This document shows, in pieces, positions 58,119 to 64,000 of a DNA stretch of 64,000 nt. The notes below the pieces were generated by a model that worked only from the letters and a program-made list of their open reading frames with translations, was not told the DNA's origin and did no database searches. A program made the position numbers and the translations under genes. Each line of letters begins with the position of its first letter. Within the stretch, counting starts at the first letter, position 1. This DNA is from Roseobacter litoralis Och 149 (lineage in GTDB: Bacteria; Pseudomonadota; Alphaproteobacteria; Rhodobacterales; Rhodobacteraceae), in the NCBI RefSeq assembly GCF_000154785.2, contig NC_015730.1, positions 2,542,001 to 2,606,000 of the forward strand, read 5' to 3'.

Positions 58119-59693
58119 TTACGATTTCTGGAACATGGCGAGCATGCGCCGTGTCACAAGGAAGCCGCCGAAAATGTTGATCGACGCCATAAAGACCGAC
58201 AGCGCCGCAAGGATCGTGATCAGGAATGAACTTGACCCGATCTGGATAACCGCCCCCAGAATGATGATCGACGAAATCGCATTGGTCACCGCCATCAATG
58301 GCGTGTGCAGACTGTGCGCCACGCCCCAGATCACCTGGAAACCGATGAACACGGACAAAACGAACACGATGAAGTGCTGCATGAAACTGGCAGGCGCGAC
58401 AAGGCCGACCGCCAGCACCAGCGCGGCACCGACCGCCAGCAAAGCCACCTGATTGCGGGTTTGTGTCTTGAACTCCGCCGTTTCCTTGGCGCGTTTTTCC
58501 TCGGCCGTCAGTTCCTTGGGCGCTTCTTTCTTGGGGGCTGCCGCGATGGCAGCAACCTTGGGCGCGGGCGGCGGGAAGGTGACTTCCTTGGCATGCGCAA
58601 TCGTGGCACCGCGGATCACGTCGTCTTCCATGTTGTGATTGACGACACCGTCTTTTTCCGGCGTCAGGTCCGTCATCAAATGGCGAATGTTGGTCGCATA
58701 CAGCGTCGAAGCCTGCGTGGCCATCCGGCTTGGAAAGTCCGTGTAGCCGATAATCGTCACACCGTTGTCGGTCACGATCTTTTCGTCCATCACGGTCAGT
58801 TTGCAGTTACCGCCTTTTTCCGCAGCCAGATCGACGATAACCGACCCTGCCTTCATGGATTTCACCATGTCTTCGGTCCAAAGCTCGGGTGCTTCGCGGT
58901 TCGGGATCAGCGCCGTAGTGATGACGATATCAACCTCTGGTGCCAACTCGCGGAACTTGGCAAGTTGTGCCTCGCGGAACTCTGGCGAGGACACAGAGGC
59001 ATAGCCACCTGTTGCCGCACCATCCTGTTGCTCTTCTTCAAAGTCCAGATAGACGAATTCCGCGCCCATGGACTGAACTTGTTCGGCGACTTCGGGACGC
59101 ACGTCAAATGCGTAGGTGATCGCGCCCAGAGACGTAGATGTCCCGATCGCGGCCAATCCGGCGACACCAGCGCCCACGACCAGAACCTTGGCCGGTGGGA
59201 CCTTGCCCGCCGCCGTGATCTGACCGGTAAAGAACCGACCGAAGTTGTTGCCCGCCTCAATCACGGCCCGGTAGCCTGCGATATTGGCCATGGAGCTTAG
59301 CGCATCCATTTTCTGGGCGCGGCTGATCCGGGGGATCATTTCCATTGCGATGACTGTGGCGCCTTTGTCTGCGGCGGCCTTCATCTTGTCTTCATCCGCG
59401 ACAGGGCTGAAGAAGGAAATCAGCGTCTGCCCCGCGCGCAGCCGTTTCATCTCGGCATCGGACGGCACCCGCACCTTGGCGACGATGTCCGCAGCCTTCC
59501 AAAGGGCGGCGGGGGTTTTGACAACCTCTACGCCTGCGCCCTCATAATCCGCGTCGGAAAAACCGGCGCTGTGGCCTGCGCCGCTTTCCACCACGCAAGT
59601 ATGGCCAAGCTTTTGCAGTTGCAAAGCGCTGTCCGGCGTCATGGCAACGCGCGCTTCGCCCTCAAAAATTTCTTTTGGTGTTCCGATCTTCAA
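58119..59693 (-). CDS. pntA: NAD(P) transhydrogenase subunit alpha
   Basis: A 524-residue single-chain alpha subunit as in E. coli: the NAD-binding domain I (VLVVGAGVAGLAAIGTSTSL near residue 170, with the alanine-dehydrogenase-like fold), an Ala/Pro/Lys linker (PKVAAIAAAPKKEAPKEL, about 375-395), then four transmembrane helices at the end. Some alphaproteobacteria split this gene into pntAA and pntAB; here it is not split. It starts with TTG, preceded by GGGGGAG at about seven bases, and no better ATG is near. Confidence 0.96.
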   Translation of the reverse strand: MKIGTPKEIFEGEARVAMTPDSALQLQKLGHTCVVESGAGHSAGFSDADYEGAGVEVVKTPAALWKAADIVAKVRVPSDAEMKRLRAGQTLISFFSPVADEDKMKAAADKGATVIAMEMIPRISRAQKMDALSSMANIAGYRAVIEAGNNFGRFFTGQITAAGKVPPAKVLVVGAGVAGLAAIGTSTSLGAITYAFDVRPEVAEQVQSMGAEFVYLDFEEEQQDGAATGGYASVSSPEFREAQLAKFRELAPEVDIVITTALIPNREAPELWTEDMVKSMKAGSVIVDLAAEKGGNCKLTVMDEKIVTDNGVTIIGYTDFPSRMATQASTLYATNIRHLMTDLTPEKDGVVNHNMEDDVIRGATIAHAKEVTFPPPAPKVAAIAAAPKKEAPKELTAEEKRAKETAEFKTQTRNQVALLAVGAALVLAVGLVAPASFMQHFIVFVLSVFIGFQVIWGVAHSLHTPLMAVTNAISSIIILGAVIQIGSSSFLITILAALSVFMASINIFGGFLVTRRMLAMFQKS

Positions 59694-59818
59694 TTTTAGC
59701 TCCCCCGTCTGATACGTTTTTGAGCAATCTGGTGCACAGAAGTGCGATGTCCACTAGCGTCAACAGGGCCAAGGTACAAGGTGCAAGATAGTCTGTGTTG
59801 GCTCAGACACCCTGTATG

Positions 59819-60268
59819 TCATAGCCAGCGGCGCGTTTTCTGGGCATATCGCGCGAAATCTGCCCGGAATGTGCGGCGCAATTTATCCTCTTCGGGAATG
59901 ATGAAACGCGTCTCAAGCACCCAGAAAAGCGCGGGGACCAGCACGAGGGACAAGACCGCGTCCAGCCACAACATCAGTCCGGTGAATAAAATAACATCCC
60001 CCAGATAGATAGGATTTCGGCTGCGTTTGAACACGCCGGTCTGGATCAGTTGGGCAGGCGCCTGATGCGGAACGATGGTCGTTTTGTGACGTTTGAACTC
60101 CATCGCGGCCAGAAGGATCAGGACCACCCCCGCCCCGACGAGCAAGCCCGCCAGCAGCGATGTGACCGGGTGCGCAAGGCTCAACCCCAGCGAAAAAAAG
60201 CGCGCCTGAACCGAGGCAATCGTGAAAAAGGCCAGCGTCCAGACCGGCGGCAAGTCGAGCCATTTCAT
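59819..60268 (-). CDS. Isoprenylcysteine carboxyl methyltransferase-like membrane protein
   Basis: A 149-residue membrane protein with about four helices and the C-terminal signature of the ICMT/phospholipid methyltransferase group: QTGVFKRSRNPIYLGDVILFTGLML, followed by FIIPEEDKLRRTF. The R-N-P-x-Y-L-G and E-E motifs bind S-adenosylmethionine in relatives. Bacteria lack prenylated proteins of the eukaryotic kind, so the substrate is unknown. The start at 60268 has AGGAGACGTGCA upstream; the open frame runs longer but without a hydrophobic start. Confidence 0.85.
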   Translation of the reverse strand: MKWLDLPPVWTLAFFTIASVQARFFSLGLSLAHPVTSLLAGLLVGAGVVLILLAAMEFKRHKTTIVPHQAPAQLIQTGVFKRSRNPIYLGDVILFTGLMLWLDAVLSLVLVPALFWVLETRFIIPEEDKLRRTFRADFARYAQKTRRWL

Positions 60269-60566
60269 TGCACGTCTCCTGTTGTGCGGGTTTTCATGTC
60301 TCAATCGCATCGCCCTGAGGGTAGTGATCACCCCCGAAGAAAACGAACGACGCCCTTGCGTAACTTCATTTCCGATGGCCCGCAACGCTGCGACTTGCGC
60401 CATCGGATTTTTGATCCGCTGATTAAAGGTCAATCACAGCGCCGCACCCTCAGATCACGTCCCCGCACCGTCTTACAGGCTAACGTCACACGTTGATGAT
60501 CACACCCGCCGCTTGCGCTGCGCGACGACCTCTCTAAACTGCTGGCAACCCAAGGGAGGGACATGC

Positions 60567-61325
60567 ATGACACTGGCAAATGCACATGCGATTGTGACAG
60601 GCGGTGGCACAGGCATTGGGCTTGCCATCGCAAAAGACCTTGCCGCAGCGGGCGCGCAAGTGACCATTACCGGACGCAGGCAGGAGGTACTGGACGCGGT
60701 TGCGGCCGACACAGCCGGGCTGCATGCCATGGCGATGGATGTCCGTTCGGAAGATGATGTGATCGCCACGACAGAACGCGCCGTCGCCGCCCGCGGACCC
60801 GTTCAGATTTGTGTCGCGAATGCCGGTATCGCCGAGGGGCGCGCCCTGCACAAAACCGATCTGGACTTTTGGCGCAACATGATGGCCACCAACCTTGACG
60901 GGACATTTCTGACCATTCGTGAAGCGCTCACATCCATGCGTGGCGCGGAGTGGGGACGGGTGATTGCCGTATCCTCAGTCGCCGGCCTGAGGGGATTACA
61001 GGGCGCATCGTGCTACACCGCGTCAAAACATGGCATGATTGGACTGATCCGCGGCCTGAGCGAAGACTATCTGGGCAAGCCCATTACGTTTAACGCGCTG
61101 TGCCCTGCCTATGTCGACACTGAGATCGTAACGCGCAACACGGAGGCGATTGCAACCCGCGCAGGCGTCAGTTCCGAAGCGGCACGCGAGATCATGGTCT
61201 CTGCGAACCGCCATAACCGCCTGATCAGCCCGCAAGAGGTCTCAGCGGCTGCGATGTGGCTCGTTTCCGAAGCAGCAGCAAGCGTCAACGGTCAGGCCAT
61301 CGAAATCGCAGGCGGGCAGATGTAG
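60567..61325 (+). CDS. Short-chain dehydrogenase/reductase
   Basis: A 252-residue classical SDR. Cofactor loop VTGGGTGIGLAI (about 9-20), VANAG, catalytic Ser in IAVSSVAGL, Tyr-Lys in CYTASKHGM, and the ending SVNGQAIEIAGGQM. It resembles 3-hydroxybutyrate dehydrogenase and ketoacyl reductases in the part FNALCPAYVDTEIV. GGGAGGGACATGC lies before the ATG at 60567. It is divergent from the methyltransferase-like gene; the 298 bases between hold a small inverted repeat (TGATT-N7-AATCA, 60420-60436) but no gene. Substrate unknown. Confidence 0.9.
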   Translation: MTLANAHAIVTGGGTGIGLAIAKDLAAAGAQVTITGRRQEVLDAVAADTAGLHAMAMDVRSEDDVIATTERAVAARGPVQICVANAGIAEGRALHKTDLDFWRNMMATNLDGTFLTIREALTSMRGAEWGRVIAVSSVAGLRGLQGASCYTASKHGMIGLIRGLSEDYLGKPITFNALCPAYVDTEIVTRNTEAIATRAGVSSEAAREIMVSANRHNRLISPQEVSAAAMWLVSEAAASVNGQAIEIAGGQM

Positions 61326-61454
61326 CCGTGTTTTTTTCAAACACCCACGTTTGCGTCAAAAGTGCCGACGTACAAACCGCTGCTTAAAACAACACATAGG
61401 AAAGCCCAGCGCGCGCCGAGGAGACTACCTGACCCAAACGGCGCAGCCTTGCGA

Positions 61455-62231
61455 TCAGGCGACGCGTGCCGCTTGCGCCCTGCCCTGCGTCGCCCACATG
61501 CGCGCGGCATCCCCGAAGGCCGAGAACAGCTTGCGCGAAACGGGATCTGCCGCTGCGTTATATTCCGGGTGCCACTGCACAGACAGCGTAAACCCCGGCG
61601 CGCCCTCAATATAGATCGCTTCGGGCGTGCCATCGGGCGCATGGCCATCGATCACGATCCGGTCGCCTTCGGTTTTGATCCCCTGCCCGTGCAGGGTGTT
61701 GGTCATGACCTCTTGCGCGCCAATCAAACGGTGGAAAACACCCGCATCGGAAAAGCGCACGGCGTGGCGCAGTTCAAACTTTTCCTCCAACGTCCCGTCC
61801 GGCGGCATGCGGTGGTTCATACGCCCCGGAAGGTCGCGGATTTCAGGGTAAAGCGTGCCACCCATGGCCACGTTGACCTCTTGAAAACCACGGCACACCC
61901 CAAAGAACGGCTGCCCCCGTTCCACACACGCCCGGATCAGAGAAAGCGATACCGCATCGCGCGCACGGTCAAATTCACCATGTGCGGGGGTCTCAGGCTC
62001 GCCGTATTCCTCAGGGTGCACATTGGGCCGCCCGCCGGTGAACAAAAAGCCGTCGCAGACCTCAAGCAGATCAGGAACGCTGACGTAGCTTGGGTCTGAG
62101 GGCACGATGAAAGGGATACATTCGGACACCTCAGCGATGGCTGCAGAATTCATCGTCCCCCCCGCGTGCACGGGGTATTCATCATGCAACATGTAAGCGT
62201 TGCCAATAATTCCGATGACCGGACGAGCCAT
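61455..62231 (-). CDS. Class I glutamine amidotransferase-like peptidase (gamma-glutamyl-GABA hydrolase-like)
   Basis: A 258-residue protein of the peptidase C26 group (PuuD-like). The nucleophile elbow is GVCRGFQEVNVAMGG, the His-Glu of the triad is in SVQWHPEYN, and the oxyanion/glycine strand is GFLFTGGRPNVHPEEYG. PuuD cleaves gamma-glutamyl-GABA in putrescine breakdown. No other puu gene is adjacent, although a gamma-glutamylputrescine-oxidase-like enzyme lies at 45601-46953. Transcribed away from malate synthase's 3' end, in the same direction. Confidence 0.88.
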   Translation of the reverse strand: MARPVIGIIGNAYMLHDEYPVHAGGTMNSAAIAEVSECIPFIVPSDPSYVSVPDLLEVCDGFLFTGGRPNVHPEEYGEPETPAHGEFDRARDAVSLSLIRACVERGQPFFGVCRGFQEVNVAMGGTLYPEIRDLPGRMNHRMPPDGTLEEKFELRHAVRFSDAGVFHRLIGAQEVMTNTLHGQGIKTEGDRIVIDGHAPDGTPEAIYIEGAPGFTLSVQWHPEYNAAADPVSRKLFSAFGDAARMWATQGRAQAARVA

Positions 62232-62529
62232 TCTGCATCCCTCTTGTAGCTTTCAGGTACTATACCTTCGACGAAACTAGGTTAACAGACCGTGTTCACA
62301 ACGCCGATGACACGAATTAGAAATACCAGACCATCTGCCAGATTTTCGCACACGCAGCCTTCGCCCGGCCAGAGTCTTATCCGATTGCGACAGGGGGCTG
62401 TCGCGCGGTTGCGCCAAAAATGCGCTCCATCGAGAAACCCCGTTACAGCGAACGCGCGGGTTCGTTCATCCATACGATGAAAAAGGGCCCGCGCTACTCT
62501 CACTGTGATCGTCGACTTTTCGCAGACCC
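62232..62529. other. Intergenic interval between malate synthase and the PuuD-like gene
   Basis: About 300 bases. A 73-codon minus-strand frame crosses it but has no ribosome-binding site or protein-like composition. No clear terminator for malate synthase was found. Confidence 0.4.
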
Positions 62530-64000
62530 TTAGTCCTGAGCAAGAGCCTTCAACTCCAGCCGGCGTGCATGCAAGACAGGCTCTGTGTAGCCCGAGGGCT
62601 GAACACGGCCCTTGAACACCAGATCACAGGCGGCCTGAAACGCAATGCCATCATAGCCCGGTGCCATGGGCATGTACGCAGGGTCGCTGGTGTTCTGCGC
62701 GTCCACCACCTCTGCCATCTTGCGCAGCGCGGCCATGACATCCTGCGCATCGACCACACCGTGGTGCAACCAGTTCGCAATATGTTGCGCCGATATGCGG
62801 CAGGTTGCGCGGTCTTCCATCAGACCAACGTTGTTCATATCAGGCACTTTAGAACAGCCCACCCCCTGATCGACCCAGCGCACCACATAGCCCAGAATGC
62901 CCTGCGCGTTGTTTTCAACCTCGCGGCGCACCTGCTCGGTCGTCCATTTCTGATAGGTTGCCAGCGGGATATCCAGCACCGTGTCGACATAGGCTCGCCG
63001 ACCGCCCGCGCGCAGTTTTTCCTGCACTGCGAAGACGTCGACCTTGTGATAGTGCAACGCATGCAGCGTGGCCGCTGTCGGGCTTGGCACCCAGGCACAG
63101 TTTGCACCCGATTTGGGGTGTTCGATCTTTTGCTCCAGCATCGCGGCCATAAGGTCCGGCATGGCCCACATTCCCTTGCCGATCTGCGCGCGCCCCGAAA
63201 GACCACATTCCAGCCCGATATCGACATTCTGGTTTTCATAGGCGCCAATCCACGCCTTGCGCTTGATGAAGTCCTTGCGGCTGAAGGGCCCTGCCTCCAT
63301 CGAGGTGTGGATTTCATCGCCCGTCCGGTCAAGGAACCCGGTATTGATGAAGGCGACCCGCGATTTGGCGGCGCGAATGCATTCTTTCAGGTTCACGGAC
63401 GTACGCCGCTCTTCATCCATAATGCCCAGCTTGACCGTGTATTGCGGCAGGCCAAGCACGTTCTCGACATGCGTGAACGTGCGATCCGCAAAGGCGACCT
63501 CTTCGGGTCCATGCATCTTGGGTTTGACTACATAGACGGACCCGGTCAGAGAATTGCCGCCCGCCCGTTTGAGATCATGCATCGCGATCAGCGTGGTGAT
63601 CATAGCGTCCATCAGGCCCTCAAAGACCTCATTGCCATCGCGATCAAGAATGGCGGGGTTCGTCATCAGATGACCGACGTTTCGTACCAACATCAAGGCC
63701 CGGCCTTTCAGCACGACGTCCTGCTCTTGCGGACCGGTCAGCGTCACATCATCGTTGAGACGCCGGGTGAGTATCTTCCCACCCTTTTCAAAGGAGTCCT
63801 CGAGGTCTCCCTTCATCAGACCAAGCCAGTTGGCATAGGCCACGACCTTATCCTCGGCATCGACGCATGCGACAGAATCTTCGCAATCCATGATCGCGGA
63901 CACCGCACTTTCCATCTGCACATCGGCAAGGCCTGCCTGATCGCGCCCGCCAATCGCATGCGTGCGGTCAAAGACCAGTTTCACATGCAGGCCGTTGTTG
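62530..64000 (-). CDS. glcB: Malate synthase G, C-terminal part (truncated by window edge)
   Basis: About 489 residues of a roughly 720-residue enzyme; the frame continues past the window edge (codons for N-N-G-L-H precede V-K-L-V-F-D). It condenses glyoxylate with acetyl-CoA in the glyoxylate shunt or glycolate use. Visible active-site parts: [58 protein letters not shown] (in part) and the C-terminal catalytic Asp region [13 protein letters not shown]. The type G form is recognised by sequence and by size. Nothing suggests damage. Confidence 0.96.
   Translation of the reverse strand, partial: NNGLHVKLVFDRTHAIGGRDQAGLADVQMESAVSAIMDCEDSVACVDAEDKVVAYANWLGLMKGDLEDSFEKGGKILTRRLNDDVTLTGPQEQDVVLKGRALMLVRNVGHLMTNPAILDRDGNEVFEGLMDAMITTLIAMHDLKRAGGNSLTGSVYVVKPKMHGPEEVAFADRTFTHVENVLGLPQYTVKLGIMDEERRTSVNLKECIRAAKSRVAFINTGFLDRTGDEIHTSMEAGPFSRKDFIKRKAWIGAYENQNVDIGLECGLSGRAQIGKGMWAMPDLMAAMLEQKIEHPKSGANCAWVPSPTAATLHALHYHKVDVFAVQEKLRAGGRRAYVDTVLDIPLATYQKWTTEQVRREVENNAQGILGYVVRWVDQGVGCSKVPDMNNVGLMEDRATCRISAQHIANWLHHGVVDAQDVMAALRKMAEVVDAQNTSDPAYMPMAPGYDGIAFQAACDLVFKGRVQPSGYTEPVLHARRLELKALAQD

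Noticed and set aside
62282..62503. 73-codon minus-strand frame between malate synthase and the PuuD-like gene
   Set aside because: No Shine-Dalgarno sequence, no recognisable domain, and composition unlike neighbours.

Overview
The window looks like the chromosome of a marine alphaproteobacterium of the Roseobacter group (Rhodobacterales). This rests on gene content and order: a nuo operon of the Rhodobacter/Paracoccus type with extra reading frames between the subunit genes, a birA-coaX-rnj tail behind nuoN, small DUF5333- and DUF5337-like proteins known mainly from Rhodobacterales, a liu (leucine degradation) cluster, pntAB, a KDO transferase and malate synthase G. No tRNA, rRNA, CRISPR array, phage or insertion sequence was seen. 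Genes are tightly packed and base composition looks even throughout, so the window reads as core chromosome, not a genomic island.

Layout. 1-2380: the end of prfC (RF3) and a DEAD-box RNA helicase, closed by a terminator shared with the convergent rnj. 2384-25531, all on the minus strand: one long transcription unit read from right to left, nuoA, B, C, two micro-proteins, D, E, a NuoE-tail-like protein, a DUF5337-like protein, nuoF, four small proteins (three of them exported), nuoG, an orphan, nuoH, I, a carboxymuconolactone-decarboxylase-like protein, nuoJ, an exported orphan, nuoK, a candidate 42-residue ORF, nuoL, M, N, then birA, coaX and rnj. All 14 complex I subunits are present and intact. 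25738-26229: a fasciclin-domain lipoprotein on the plus strand.

26302-34581: genes for leucine/isovalerate catabolism on the minus strand (isovaleryl-CoA dehydrogenase, both methylcrotonyl-CoA carboxylase subunits, a methylglutaconyl-CoA hydratase candidate, HMG-CoA lyase). They are interrupted by a GST, a small membrane protein and a plus-strand OmpW-type porin with an FNR-like box in front of it. 34770-44276: a DegT-family aminotransferase and a phosphoglycolate-phosphatase-like gene (minus), then glmU-glmS, a PPOX-family protein, moaA, and waaA coupled to a glycosyltransferase (plus), largely sugar-nucleotide and lipopolysaccharide functions.

44291-54790: an uptake and catabolism block. 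An oligopeptide-type ABC transporter is split across a divergent promoter region (fused double ATPase on minus; binding protein and two permeases on plus). The ATPase heads an operon with an SDR, an ArgE-like deacetylase and a FAD amino-acid-oxidase-like enzyme, with an M20 amidohydrolase behind. 54872-64000: a DUF3422 membrane protein, pntB-pntA, an isoprenylcysteine-methyltransferase-like protein, an SDR, a class I amidotransferase-like peptidase, and the C-terminal two thirds of malate synthase G, cut by the window edge.

The least explained material is the set of small genes inside the nuo operon. Many are joined to their neighbours by one- to four-base stop/start overlaps, and some are too short for ordinary ORF callers.
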